Assembly (NCBI GenBank): GCA_016713105.1
Contig: JADJPS010000006.1
Coordinates: 62,001 to 126,000 of the forward strand
Direction of reading: 5' to 3'
Length of the DNA stretch: 64,000 nt
From: Devosia sp.
GTDB lineage: Bacteria; Pseudomonadota; Alphaproteobacteria; Rhizobiales; Devosiaceae
Shown here one piece after another: positions 8,261 through 16,354 of the stretch. A program made the translations under genes and the position numbers. Within the stretch, counting starts at the first letter, position 1, and every line of letters begins with the position of its first letter. The notes below the pieces were generated by a model. That model saw only the letters and a program-made list of their open reading frames with translations, was not told the DNA's origin and made no database searches.

Positions 8261-9199
8261 ATGTCGAGTCCCGTGGCAATCCGGTTCAGGGCCTTGGCCC
8301 TTGCGCTTGGCATGGTGGCTGTCGCCGCCTCGACGGGTGGCGCTGCGGCGGAAGGCCACTGGCGCTATCGCGATACCGCCTTCAGTCCGAGCGAAGCCGA
8401 ACTGCAGACGCTCGGCAAGACCCCCGGCCGGATCGACGAGAAGCACGTGTCCGGCGGATTTCAGGCCGAGTTCTCCGGGCAGGGGGCGATGGAGCTGTTC
8501 TTCAAGAACGACGATATCGATAGACGCGTCTACCTGTCCCGCCTGACGTTCACCTATGGTGCTTCGGCGCCCATGCTGGTGCTGGTGCCGGGTGACACCA
8601 TCGAGGTCGAGGTGTCGGTGAGTTTCCGGAGCAACTTCGCCGGCGCCGAGGGGCGGGGCGCCGTTGCAGTGGACAATGGTGACTACATCGCCGCGGTTTC
8701 GGTCGGGGACGGTCAGCAGAGCGCCCGGGGCTCCTTCAAGGTGCCGAGCGGCGGCCCGGGCGGCACGCTGCGCTACATTGCCTCGGCCTATATCGGCGCC
8801 TACGGCGGGTTCAGCGAGACCATGACCAACAGCTACGAATGGGTGGACGGCGTGCCGCCCACGCCGGATCAGGCGACGCCCGGTGCCGCCGGGGGCTTTG
8901 GTGGTCGGTGGACGACGAGCGAGGGGGAGGTTGACCTCGTGCAGTCCGGATCGTCGGTGAGCGGCACCTACAGCCAGGACAATGGCCGGCTGTCGGGCGA
9001 GGTTGTCGGCGGACGGCTCGCCGGTTACTGGGCCGAGGACGGATCGAGCGCGCGCTGCGCGACCGAGCGGATGGGCTCGTTCTACTGGGGACGGATCGAC
9101 TGGGCTCTGTCCGGGGACGGTAACGGCTTCGAGGGCGGATGGTCGTACTGCGACCAGCCGGTGTCCGGCAGCTGGCGCGGTACCCGGCTCGCCCAATAG
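8261..9199 (+). CDS. Secreted protein of unknown function
   Basis: A 312-residue protein with a clear Sec signal peptide (FRALALALGMVAVAASTGG, cleavage likely after AAA near residue 31). The mature part is rich in Gly, Ser, Tyr and Trp. Its C-terminal third (GGRWTTSEGEVDLVQSG, GTYSQDNGRLSGEVVGGRL, GYWAED, GSWRGTR) looks like a beta-sandwich with repeated tryptophan turns, as in lipocalin-like or carbohydrate-surface domains. I could not assign a family. The ATG at 8261 has an excellent AAGGAGG seven bases upstream; the earlier in-frame start is unsupported. Confidence 0.75.
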   Translation: MSSPVAIRFRALALALGMVAVAASTGGAAAEGHWRYRDTAFSPSEAELQTLGKTPGRIDEKHVSGGFQAEFSGQGAMELFFKNDDIDRRVYLSRLTFTYGASAPMLVLVPGDTIEVEVSVSFRSNFAGAEGRGAVAVDNGDYIAAVSVGDGQQSARGSFKVPSGGPGGTLRYIASAYIGAYGGFSETMTNSYEWVDGVPPTPDQATPGAAGGFGGRWTTSEGEVDLVQSGSSVSGTYSQDNGRLSGEVVGGRLAGYWAEDGSSARCATERMGSFYWGRIDWALSGDGNGFEGGWSYCDQPVSGSWRGTRLAQ

Positions 9200-9250
9200 C
9201 CCCAGCGGCGGGTGGGTGCGCTTAGGCGGGAACGCTGCGCACCGGACCTG

Positions 9251-9529
9251 TCACGATGTCGACTGCCGCGTTCGGCGGCAGTCCCGATCCCGCACCAGCG
9301 TGCGCCAGCAGTGAAAGTCGAGGGCCAGTGCGAGGGCGGCCTTACCCCTGGCGCCCGGACCCGGTGGCGGCGATGCAACCATCGCGCCGAACGCCTCGCC
9401 GAAGCGCAGGCCTGAGATCTCGCGCAGCACGTTTCCCGTCACTGCTTCGTTGCGCTCGAACCGGCCATGGAGGGCTCCGAGCGCCGCGCGCAGCCGCGTC
9501 TCACGCCAGGCGCCCGCCGCGACACTGCC
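9251..9529 (-). pseudogene. TetR-family regulator remnant (C-terminal part only)
   Basis: On the minus strand one frame is open from a TGA at 9530-9532 to a stop at 9251. It encodes segments typical of a TetR ligand domain: AWRETRLRAALGALHGRF, ERNEAVTGNVLREI and AALALALDFHCWRTLVRD. There is no helix-turn-helix upstream: the frame is blocked by the TGA, and the other frames up to 9697 give only low-complexity translation. About 90 codons remain of the roughly 190 expected. It is either an old 5-prime truncation or a frameshifted gene whose first half has been lost. The rest of the interval 9200-9697 holds nothing I can support. Confidence 0.6.
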
Positions 9530-9697
9530 TCAACCCCGCGCCGGTCGACGCGGCTGCCGCGGTGCCTGTCCGGCCCTCGCGCTGTGCCAGGGCCGCTGCA
9601 CCGAGAGGCGAAGCCCCGCCTTCGCGCCATGTCGCCTGCTACATGGCCGTCCCGGGCAGGCCTTTGCTTTTGCCGGCGCCGCTCCTAGATTGGGCCC

Positions 9698-9934
9698 ATG
9701 CCGTTGATCGAACCGCCCGTTTCTCCTCCCGACGAGTCCCCCGCGCTCGACCTCACCGCCCGCCGCGTGGTGCGCTACAGCCCGTGGTTCATCTGGGGCG
9801 TGGTGCTGTTCTGGAGCGCCTTCATCGGCCTGCAGCTCTACGTGACCGGTGGGGACTGGCTGTCGGCGCTGCGCTTCGGCGCGCCGGGATTGTTCATCGG
9901 AGTCGTGCTCGGCATCCGCTTCCGCGACGCCTGA
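9698..9934 (+). CDS. Small two-helix membrane protein
   Basis: A 78-residue protein of unknown function. After a Pro-rich N-terminus (PLIEPPVSPPDESP) it has two hydrophobic helices, WFIWGVVLFWSAFIGLQLYV and a second around GAPGLFIGVVLGI, ending in basic RFRDA. This makes it a probable inner-membrane hairpin. Coding is supported by the clean amphipathic layout and the ATG directly after an AT-containing spacer (CCTAGATTGGGCCC). I do not recognise the family. Confidence 0.6.
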   Translation: MPLIEPPVSPPDESPALDLTARRVVRYSPWFIWGVVLFWSAFIGLQLYVTGGDWLSALRFGAPGLFIGVVLGIRFRDA

Positions 9935-10008
9935 AGTCCAGAATCGGGAAGGGCCCCGGCGATCTGCGCGGAGCCCTTAGGGTCGTCGGCCGGTCGCTTG
10001 CCGGGGGT

Positions 10009-10167
10009 CTATTCATGGCCGATGCTGCGCCGGCCGGCACGCATCATGGTCACGTCGGAGCGGGTCAGGCCGATATCGCGCAACAGGTGGTCGTCGAGCT
10101 TGAGCAGGTTGTTCAGGGTCCGGTGGCGTTCGGACCGGCGGAGCCATGTCGTCAGGTAGTTTGGCAT
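10009..10167 (-). CDS. DUF1127 small protein
   Basis: A 52-residue basic protein of the DUF1127/YjiS type, very common in Rhizobiales and Rhodobacterales. The signature is LLKLDDHLLRDIGLTRSDV, the conserved L-x(2)-L-x(2)-H-x-L-x-D-I-G-L-x-R-x-D motif. Some members in Agrobacterium have been linked to RNA metabolism and phosphate or stress responses. I chose the Met at 10167 (MPNYLTTWLRR), preceded by GAGAGAACGAA; the longer frame upstream has no family match. Confidence 0.85.
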   Translation of the reverse strand: MPNYLTTWLRRSERHRTLNNLLKLDDHLLRDIGLTRSDVTMMRAGRRSIGHE

Positions 10168-10261
10168 TTCGTTCTCTCGGGCAGCGTCAGGTTGGACGGC
10201 GCTTATGTCGAGGTCGCGATGAATGTCGAATGAACGCGGGCGGCCTCGGCCGTAACCTGCC

Positions 10262-11017
10262 TCAGCCGGTCGCGGCTTCCACCCGGAACTGCGCCTGCGT
10301 GGCTGCAAGGTGCAGCAGCACGGCCCTGAGCGCCAGCGCCAGCCCGACCATCTCGAAGGTCTCCTCGAACATCGCCATGACGCCGCGCCAGAAGCTGTCT
10401 TCGGTCGCCTCGATGACGAGGCCGCCGAGCATCTCCAGCCCCAGCGCGCCGAAGACGTAGACGGCGCCGGCGACGAACAGCCGGATGGCGGTGATCCGCC
10501 TCAGGCGGAAGAGGAAGGGCAGGAAGCCGAGGCCGGCGGCGGCCACGGCGATGAGGCCGAAGACCACCCAGCCGAAATGGAACAGGCCGCCGCCGGGCAC
10601 CAGCGAGGCGCCGAGCCGGTCGAAACCCTCGTGGATGGCGACCAGCTCGTCCGCGGCCATGTAGATGAAGATCCAGCCCAGCACCTTCCAGCTCCGCGCC
10701 GTCCCCTCGCCGCCGGCACGCGCGGCGCTCGCGGCAAGGTGCATGAAACCGCCGATCGCGCCAAGCAGCATCACCGAGACCCAGGTCGGCAGGCTGGCTT
10801 CCCTGTCGACGGACAGGAACGGCGCCAGCTCGTTGTAGGGCCTGCCGAGCGCCACCTCGACCCCGAAGCGCAGCGCGCCGAGCCCCAGCGCGACGCCGAT
10901 GGCGATGGTGTACCATCGCAGGATCCGCGCGGTATCGATCCCCAGGGCAAGTCCGCCTCGAGACCCCTCGAGGGGCCTGGAGCCCGCAAACGCTTCGACC
11001 GGCGACGCCACGCCCAT
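10262..11017 (-). CDS. Polytopic membrane protein of unknown function
   Basis: A 251-residue protein with about six hydrophobic helices. Two acidic/His segments are embedded in the membrane region: YMAADELVAIHEGFDRLG (residues near 120) and FEETFEMVGLALALR near the C-terminus. This His/Glu pattern hints at metal or haem binding, and such patterns also occur in the ceramidase-like CREST superfamily, but I cannot assign it. The ATG at 11017 is followed by a polar stretch of 30 residues before the first helix, so a start further in is possible. It stands alone. Confidence 0.65.
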   Translation of the reverse strand: MGVASPVEAFAGSRPLEGSRGGLALGIDTARILRWYTIAIGVALGLGALRFGVEVALGRPYNELAPFLSVDREASLPTWVSVMLLGAIGGFMHLAASAARAGGEGTARSWKVLGWIFIYMAADELVAIHEGFDRLGASLVPGGGLFHFGWVVFGLIAVAAAGLGFLPFLFRLRRITAIRLFVAGAVYVFGALGLEMLGGLVIEATEDSFWRGVMAMFEETFEMVGLALALRAVLLHLAATQAQFRVEAATG

Positions 11018-11145
11018 GGTGGACCCTCTGTGACAGCTACGTCACGCAATTGTCACAATCCTGCCCCGCCTGACAATCCTCGCGCGAACCCTGTGCACGC
11101 GGCGCCATCGTGCTAGAAGGCTGGGACGGATGCAGGGGGACGATC

Positions 11146-11640
11146 GTGTCGAAGGAAGACGTCGCGAGGATCATCGAGCAGGAGCAGGCTCTCGTCTTCG
11201 ACGGGTTCGACGAGGGGACCGCCTTCGCGCTCGGTGTCCGCGTGCGCGATCGCGCCGTGCGGGAGCAGCTGGGGCTGGTGGTCGATGTCCGCACCTTCGA
11301 CCGAACGCTGTTCTACGCAGCGCTGCCGGGCACCACGGCCGACAATGCCAACTGGGTGCAGCGCAAGGTCAACACCCTGACCCGGCTGCAGAAGTCGAGC
11401 TACCGGGTGGCCCTCGAGCGGACCTTCGAGGAGCGGGTGTTCCCGGCGCATCGCGCCCTTGACCCGGCGCTGTTTGCCATTGCCGGGGGCGCCTTCCCCA
11501 TCCGCATCCGCGGCTACGGCATCATCGGCTGCATCACCATTTCCGGCTTGCACGAACGCGACGATCACCAGGTCGGCGTCGATGCGATCTGCGACGAACT
11601 CGGACGCGACAGGACTCCATTCACGTTGCCGCCGCTTTAG
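11146..11640 (+). CDS. UPF0303 / HbpS-like haem-degrading domain protein
   Basis: A 164-residue cytosolic protein of the UPF0303 (HbpS/GlcG-related) fold. Family landmarks are DEGTAFALGVRVRDRA, NWVQRKVNTLTRLQKSS and the Gly-rich GGAFPIRIRGYGIIGCITIS turn. Proteins of this fold bind haem or small ligands; a precise role is not known. I chose GTG 11146 (SKEDVARIIEQEQ) because GGGGGA lies five bases upstream and because it matches the usual length. The upstream ATG 11110 would add 12 residues of poor fit. There is no operon partner. Confidence 0.82.
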   Translation: MSKEDVARIIEQEQALVFDGFDEGTAFALGVRVRDRAVREQLGLVVDVRTFDRTLFYAALPGTTADNANWVQRKVNTLTRLQKSSYRVALERTFEERVFPAHRALDPALFAIAGGAFPIRIRGYGIIGCITISGLHERDDHQVGVDAICDELGRDRTPFTLPPL

Positions 11641-11714
11641 CTGCGCGGCGGGGTCGCCGAACTTGACAGGTCAGCGCCGGGCACGGCAACTGCTGGCCGG
11701 TCGCGGAGCGTCAG

Positions 11715-12602
11715 ATGAAACTCAACTATCTCCTGCTGGACGTGTTCACCCAGCACCGGCTGAAGGGCAACCCTCTCGCCGTCGTGCTCAAGGCCGACGG
11801 CCTGCTCGACGATCAGATGCAGGCGATCGCCCGCGAGTTCAACCTTTCCGAAACAGTGTTCATCCAGAAGGCCAGTTCCGAGCGCCACTCCGCTGCGGTC
11901 CGCATCTTCACCCCGCAGGTGGAACTGCCGTTCGCCGGACACCCGACCGTGGGCGCCGCGGTCGTCCTGGGCCTGCAGAATCGCGCCAGTGCCATCCGCA
12001 TCGAGGAGACCGTCGGCGTCATCACCTGCGTCATCGAGCGCCTCGACAAGCGCCTGGGCCATGCGCGCTTTGCCCTGCCGAAACTGCCGGCCGAGGTCGG
12101 CAGTGCGCCCGGCAAGCTCGCCATCGCCACGACGCTGGGAATCGAGCCGGAGGAGGTGGGGTGCGGGCAGTACGAGCCGGCGCTGTTCTCGGCCGGTGTG
12201 CCGTTCTACCTCGTTCCCGTCCGCAATGCGGCGGTGCTGAAGCGGCTGAAGCTCGAACGGCGCGGCTGGGACGAGATCTACCCGTTCGGCCATGGCGCGG
12301 TTTATGTCTTCACCGAGACGCCGGAGGAGGCGCGGAACGACTTTGCCGCCCGCATGTTCGCGCCCGGCATGGGGCTCGGCGAGGACCCGGCGACCGGCGC
12401 CGCGGCGGCAGCCCTGCTCGGGCTCATCGGCCGGTTTGTCGAGCCCGGCCAGCATGAGTACCGTCTCCGCCAGGGCCACGAGATGGGGCGGCCCAGCCTG
12501 ATCTCGCTGCAACTGCGCAAGGAGAACGACCAGCTTACCCATGGCGGTATCGGCGGCGATGCGGTGATTGTCGGCGAAGGCGTTCTCGATCTGGAGGACT
12601 AG
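11715..12602 (+). CDS. PhzF family isomerase
   Basis: A 295-residue enzyme of the PhzF phenazine-biosynthesis-like superfamily, which has two alpha/beta barrels with a shared active site and an epimerase/isomerase-type reaction. The catalytic Glu is Glu46 in FNLSETVFI. The second signature, GEDPATGAAAAALLG, sits near residue 220 as expected. Typical members act on unknown small metabolites; there is no phenazine pathway here. The start MKLNYLLLDVFTQHRLKGNP is the standard N-terminus. It precedes the membrane/VOC group by about 50 bases, so co-transcription is possible. Confidence 0.9.
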   Translation: MKLNYLLLDVFTQHRLKGNPLAVVLKADGLLDDQMQAIAREFNLSETVFIQKASSERHSAAVRIFTPQVELPFAGHPTVGAAVVLGLQNRASAIRIEETVGVITCVIERLDKRLGHARFALPKLPAEVGSAPGKLAIATTLGIEPEEVGCGQYEPALFSAGVPFYLVPVRNAAVLKRLKLERRGWDEIYPFGHGAVYVFTETPEEARNDFAARMFAPGMGLGEDPATGAAAAALLGLIGRFVEPGQHEYRLRQGHEMGRPSLISLQLRKENDQLTHGGIGGDAVIVGEGVLDLED

Positions 12603-12653
12603 GCCCGGCCGCCGAGCGGGAGTAACCTCCGCGATCGAACGAGGGCTTGCGGA

Positions 12654-13079
12654 ATGTTCATCGTCGGATTGATTCTGTTTTTCGTCCATATCGTCGCCTT
12701 CGTTGCGGGCGGCGCCAACTCGGTGGTGATGCCGATCCTCGGGGCCAAGCTGGCGACGGCCTCGCCCGAGGTGCGCGGAGAACTGCTCGATTTCGCCGAG
12801 CGACTGGCGCGAATCGGCAAGTGGGCGATGGTCACGCTGCTGGCGAGCGGTGTGCTGGTGCTCTGGCTCAAGTGGAACTGGGTCATCCCCAATGCCTGGT
12901 TCTGGGTCAAGATGGCGGGCATCGTCGCCATGCTGGTGTTCATCGGGCTCAACGAGGTCAACGGCAAGAAGGCGCGGGCCGGCGACCGGGAGGCGGCCGC
13001 GCGCTCGAAGCAGTTCGGGCAACTGACGGCCCTCAGCTTCGCCGTGGTGCTGCTCTCGGCGGTCTTGGCGTTCAACTGA
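12654..13079 (+). CDS. Four-helix membrane protein, paralogue of the gene at 13466
   Basis: A 141-residue protein with four predicted membrane helices: FIVGLILFFVHIVAFVAGG, WAMVTLLASGVLVLW, WVKMAGIVAMLVFIGL and LSFAVVLLSAVLAF. The layout, with an N-terminal His-containing helix and a WxWxKM segment before helix 3, is shared with the protein at 13466; both resemble the CopD/DUF2269-like membrane group by pattern only. Its TGA overlaps the ATG of the VOC gene, indicating translational coupling. Confidence 0.72.
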   Translation: MFIVGLILFFVHIVAFVAGGANSVVMPILGAKLATASPEVRGELLDFAERLARIGKWAMVTLLASGVLVLWLKWNWVIPNAWFWVKMAGIVAMLVFIGLNEVNGKKARAGDREAAARSKQFGQLTALSFAVVLLSAVLAFN

Positions 13080-13450
13080 TGCCCAGGCTCGACCACATCA
13101 ACATCGACGTCGTCGACGCGCCGCGGATGGTGGCCTTTCTCGAGGCCGTGCTCGAAGCCAGGGACGGTCCGCGCCCGCCCTTCGAATTCCCCGGGCACTG
13201 GGTCTATGTCGACGGAGCGCCGTGCATCCACCTCAACATCGTCGAGCGGACCGAGGACTTCCCGCGCGGCCTGATCAATCACGTGGCCTTCGGCGTCTAC
13301 GACTTCGAGGCGGCCCGGGCCCGGATCGAGGCGACCGGCTACCCCTACCGGATCACCGGGATACCGGGCAGTGACATCGGGCAGTTCTTCATCGAGGGTC
13401 CCGAGGGGCTGCGCGTCGAGGTGCAGTTCCGGCGCGCGCCGCAGTCGTGA
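13079..13450 (+). CDS. VOC (glyoxalase-like) family protein
   Basis: A 123-residue vicinal oxygen chelate protein with two beta-alpha-beta-beta-beta modules. Likely metal-site positions are His5 in PRLDHINIDV, the His in CIHLNIVE, the His in LINHVAFGV, and Glu near EGPEGLRVEVQF. That full set supports a metal-dependent lyase or dioxygenase. The start overlaps the previous stop (TGATG), and another membrane gene follows 15 bases after the stop. The substrate is unknown. Confidence 0.85.
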   Translation: MPRLDHINIDVVDAPRMVAFLEAVLEARDGPRPPFEFPGHWVYVDGAPCIHLNIVERTEDFPRGLINHVAFGVYDFEAARARIEATGYPYRITGIPGSDIGQFFIEGPEGLRVEVQFRRAPQS

Positions 13451-13465
13451 ACGGCGCAACGGGGA

Positions 13466-13885
13466 ATGCCGATGGCTGACATCGACCTGCCGTTCGCCGC
13501 GCTCCTGATCCTGCATATGCTCGGGCTGATGCTGGTGGCTGCGGCCTTCCTGCCGCTTGTCGGCATGCTGGGCAAGGGCGACGAACCGCCCCGCACGGAC
13601 CGGCTGCTGACCCGCTTCGGCCACTACGGCATCATCGTGCTGCTGCTCACCGGACCTCTGATGGTCTGGGTCCGCTATGGTAGTTATGACGGCCTCAGCC
13701 ACTGGTTCTGGCTGAAGATGGCGCTGATCGTCTGCCTCGCGGGCGGTGTAGTCCTCTCCGCGGTCTCGGCCCGGCCGATGCGCGAAGGCAGCACGGCGGC
13801 GGCGCAGCGCGTGCGGGTCGGACGGGCAATCGCCATCGTCTCGCTCCTCGGCATCGTGATTTCCGCGGTCTTCGCCTTCCAGTAG
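13466..13885 (+). CDS. Four-helix membrane protein, paralogue of the gene at 12654
   Basis: A 139-residue integral membrane protein. Helices are LLILHMLGLMLVAAAFLPLV, GIIVLLLTGPLMVWV, WFWLKMALIVCLAGGVVL and IAIVSLLGIVISAVF. The WFWLKM segment aligns with WFWVKM in the protein at 12654, so the two are probably ancient duplicates around the VOC gene. The His in helix 1 and the arrangement suggest a haem or metal site, but this is inference. I see no known function. Confidence 0.72.
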   Translation: MPMADIDLPFAALLILHMLGLMLVAAAFLPLVGMLGKGDEPPRTDRLLTRFGHYGIIVLLLTGPLMVWVRYGSYDGLSHWFWLKMALIVCLAGGVVLSAVSARPMREGSTAAAQRVRVGRAIAIVSLLGIVISAVFAFQ

Positions 13886-13960
13886 CGGCCGCACTGTCGT
13901 CCGGACTTGTGCGGGAAGCCGATTTGCCCCATTATCCCACACGCAATCGGATATCGCCCC

Positions 13961-14086
13961 ATGCAGCGCAATCGCGCCATCGCCATCGCCGCCGCCGAAC
14001 GGAAGGCTCGAGAGAGCCGGCTGATCGTTGCCGCCGCGCTGCTGCTGCTTCCGGCTGCCCTGCTTCTCCTTCTTATCAGCCCCTGA
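13961..14086 (+). CDS. Possible 41-residue single-helix membrane peptide
   Basis: A short open frame: a polar N-terminus (QRNRAIAIAAAERKARESR) followed by a hydrophobic helix (LIVAAALLLLPAALLLLL) and ISP before the stop. The charge layout is that of a small type II membrane protein. The Shine-Dalgarno is poor (ATATCGCCCC before the ATG), so this call is weak. Confidence 0.35.
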   Translation: MQRNRAIAIAAAERKARESRLIVAAALLLLPAALLLLLISP

Positions 14087-14203
14087 TAACCGACGGCCCG
14101 GCAAGCGGGCGGGTGGTCAGGGGATAGCGACGGAAAGCCGAACAGCAGTTTTGTCCGGCCGCGCGGGATTTCGTATCCCCGGCCGATTGATGGGAAGACC
14201 GAG

Positions 14204-15766
14204 ATGACCTCCACGGACACCGCGACCAACAAGGATCGCGTCTATATCTTCGACACCACGCTGCGCGACGGCGAGCAAAGTCCCGGCGCGACGATGACGC
14301 TGGAAGAAAAGCTGCAGGTCGCCGAGGCGCTCGACGAGATGGGCGTCGACATCATCGAGGCGGGCTTCCCGATCGCCTCGAATGGCGATTTCGACGCGGT
14401 GGTGGCCGTCGCGAAGCACGTCAAGAACGCTGTCGTCGCCGGCCTCGCCCGCGCCATCCCGGGCGACATCGCGCGGGCCGGCGAAGCGGTGCGTCACGCA
14501 AGGCGCGGCCGCATCCACACCTTCGTTTCCACCTCGCCGATCCATCTGGCGCACCAGATGAAGAAGACCGAGGAACAGGTGCTGGAGATCATCACCGCCA
14601 CGGTGACGCAGGCGCGCGGCCTCATCGACAATGTCGAGTGGAGCGCCATGGATGCCACCCGCACCCCAATCGATTTCCTCGCCCGCTGCGTCGAACTCGC
14701 CATCAAGGCCGGTGCCACCACCATCAACCTGCCCGATACCGTGGGCTATGCCGTTCCGGCCGAGCACGAGGCGATGTTCCGTTCGATCATCGAGCGGGTG
14801 CCGGGCGCCGACGGGGTGATCTTCTCGGCCCACTGCCACGACGACCTGGGCCTCGCCGTCGCCAACTCGCTGGCGGCGGTCAGGGGCGGGGCGCGGCAGA
14901 TCGAGTGCACCATCAATGGCCTGGGCGAGCGCGCCGGCAATGCCGCGCTCGAGGAGGTGGTGATGGCCATCCGTACCCGCGCCGACGCCATGCCGTACCA
15001 CACCGAGATCGATGCCACGCACCTCAGCCGCGCCAGCCGCATCGTCTCGGCCGCCTCGAATTTCCCGGTGCAGTACAACAAGGCGATCGTCGGCAAGAAT
15101 GCCTTCGCGCACGAGAGCGGCATCCACCAGGACGGCATGCTGAAGAACGCCCAGACCTACGAGATCATGACCCCGGCCTCGGTCGGCATCAAGGAAACCA
15201 CCCTGGTGATGGGCAAGCACTCGGGCCGGGCCGCGTTCAAGGACAAGCTGAAGGAACTGGGCTACGAGCTTGGCGACAATGCCTTCCAGGAGGCGTTCCA
15301 GCGCTTCAAGGACCTCGCTGACAGGAAGAAGCACGTCTATGACGCCGATCTCATCGCGCTGGTCGATGACGAGGCTGGGTCGGTCGGTGACCGCATCAAG
15401 CTGGTCGATATGGAGGTGATCTCGAGGACCGGCGGTATCCATCGCTGCCAACTCAAGCTCGCCATCGATGGAGTCGAGGTTGCGGCGGCCTACGACGGCA
15501 CCGGCTCGGTCGACGCGATCTTCAACGCCATCAAGCAGGCGGTCGGCAAGGACCCGCACCTGGTGCTCTACGCCATCGACGGCGTCACCGGCGGTACCGA
15601 TGCGCAGGCGAGCGCCCATGTCCGGCTCGAAATGGGGGGGCGCATCGTTTCCGGCAATGCCGCCGAGCCCGACACCCTCGTCGCCTCGGCGCGCGCCTAC
15701 ATCAACGCCTACAACCGCCTGCTGCTCGAGCGGGGGGCGTCGGCGCAGGGCGCGCTGGCGGGCTAG
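14204..15766 (+). CDS. leuA: 2-isopropylmalate synthase
   Basis: A 520-residue enzyme catalysing the first step of leucine synthesis: acetyl-CoA plus 2-oxoisovalerate to 2-isopropylmalate. The N-terminal TIM barrel shows DTTLRDGEQSPGATM (residue 15 region) and the metal-binding HCHDDLGLAVANS. The subdomain AHESGIHQDGMLKN follows, and the C-terminal 130 residues form the leucine-binding feedback domain (GTGSVDAIFNAIKQAVG). The length is that of the standard alphaproteobacterial enzyme. The hairpin at 15848 may end its transcript. Confidence 0.97.
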   Translation: MTSTDTATNKDRVYIFDTTLRDGEQSPGATMTLEEKLQVAEALDEMGVDIIEAGFPIASNGDFDAVVAVAKHVKNAVVAGLARAIPGDIARAGEAVRHARRGRIHTFVSTSPIHLAHQMKKTEEQVLEIITATVTQARGLIDNVEWSAMDATRTPIDFLARCVELAIKAGATTINLPDTVGYAVPAEHEAMFRSIIERVPGADGVIFSAHCHDDLGLAVANSLAAVRGGARQIECTINGLGERAGNAALEEVVMAIRTRADAMPYHTEIDATHLSRASRIVSAASNFPVQYNKAIVGKNAFAHESGIHQDGMLKNAQTYEIMTPASVGIKETTLVMGKHSGRAAFKDKLKELGYELGDNAFQEAFQRFKDLADRKKHVYDADLIALVDDEAGSVGDRIKLVDMEVISRTGGIHRCQLKLAIDGVEVAAAYDGTGSVDAIFNAIKQAVGKDPHLVLYAIDGVTGGTDAQASAHVRLEMGGRIVSGNAAEPDTLVASARAYINAYNRLLLERGASAQGALAG

Positions 15767-15847
15767 GGGGGAATTGCCCACTCTCGGGGAGGCGGCGGTT
15801 TGGCAACGGGCCGAATGCACCCGGGCGGGGGGAACCTGATTGACCGC

Positions 15848-15866
15848 GCCCGATTTGACATCGGGC
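15848..15866. promoter_or_regulatory. Hairpin between leuA and the antitoxin gene
   Basis: GCCCGAT and ATCGGGC form a perfect 7-base stem with a 5-base loop (TTGAC), followed by TCTTGG. It may be a weak leuA terminator or, being only 29 bases before the antitoxin ATG, an operator for that locus. The sequence does not decide. Confidence 0.4.
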
Positions 15867-15894
15867 TCTTGGCGAAGAAGAGGCGTTGGCTGCA

Positions 15895-16086
15895 ATGGAA
15901 AAGAGCATCTCCAAGCTCATCGAACTCGCTAAGCAGGTGCGGGTCACTGAGAAGCAACGGCGCGCGCAAAGGCGAAGCTTCGTCTATGGGAATACCGCGT
16001 TCGAAAACCCTGACATCACCCGCGAACTGGTCGATGAGGTGGACGCGGAGATGACCGACGGTACTGGGCCGCATGACGCCCGCTGA
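15895..16086 (+). CDS. VbhA-like antitoxin of a Fic toxin-antitoxin locus
   Basis: A 63-residue protein (MEKSISKLIELAKQVRV, then RRAQRRSFVYGNTAFENPDI and TRELVDEVDAEM). The RRSF-x-YGN-x-x-FEN-x-x-IT pattern is one I know from small Rhizobiales proteins encoded just upstream of Fic toxins. It aligns with the inhibitory-helix region of VbhA, where (S/T)xxxE(G/N) is here N-TAF-E-N, a relaxed form. The antitoxin blocks ATP binding in the Fic active site. The ATG at 15895 is preceded by AGAAGAGG; a TTG at 15886 is possible. It overlaps the downstream remnant by 14 bases, an operon arrangement. Confidence 0.6.
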   Translation: MEKSISKLIELAKQVRVTEKQRRAQRRSFVYGNTAFENPDITRELVDEVDAEMTDGTGPHDAR

Positions 16087-16326
16087 AGTCGCCAAACGCG
16101 AGGTTGAGAATGGCCGGTTGACCTGGCGGAAGCCCCACCGTTCACCCGAACAAATCCAGGGTGATCGGCGGGGGGGGGCCGGCAGGTGGGGTATTTGGTG
16201 CGGTCCTCCCCAGAGGCCTATCGGGCCGATCCAGCCGCGCTGAAAGGAGAGGTTGATGTCAGTGCCATGGAGAAGCTGCTCAAAGGGATGCTGCGCGCTC
16301 GCGAAGCAGCTCCTGTCGGTCATTGA
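16073..16326 (+). pseudogene. Decayed Fic toxin gene (catalytic core missing, frameshifted)
   Basis: Two short frames read as the ends of one gene. The first (MTPAEVAKREVENGRLTW) resembles the N-terminus of Fic proteins of this locus type. The second, from about 16186 (SSPEAYRADPAALKGEVD, then VSAMEKLLKGMLRARE), resembles a Fic C-terminal tail. They are in different phases, joined around a run of nine G at 16170-16178. One more G, or two fewer, would restore the frame. No HPFxxGNGRxxR catalytic motif is present, so most of the roughly 200-300 expected codons are gone. The identification as Fic is inference from the adjacent antitoxin and the remembered tail motif. Confidence 0.45.
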
Positions 16327-16354
16327 AGCCGCTGATGGCGGAGCGAGCTAGACC

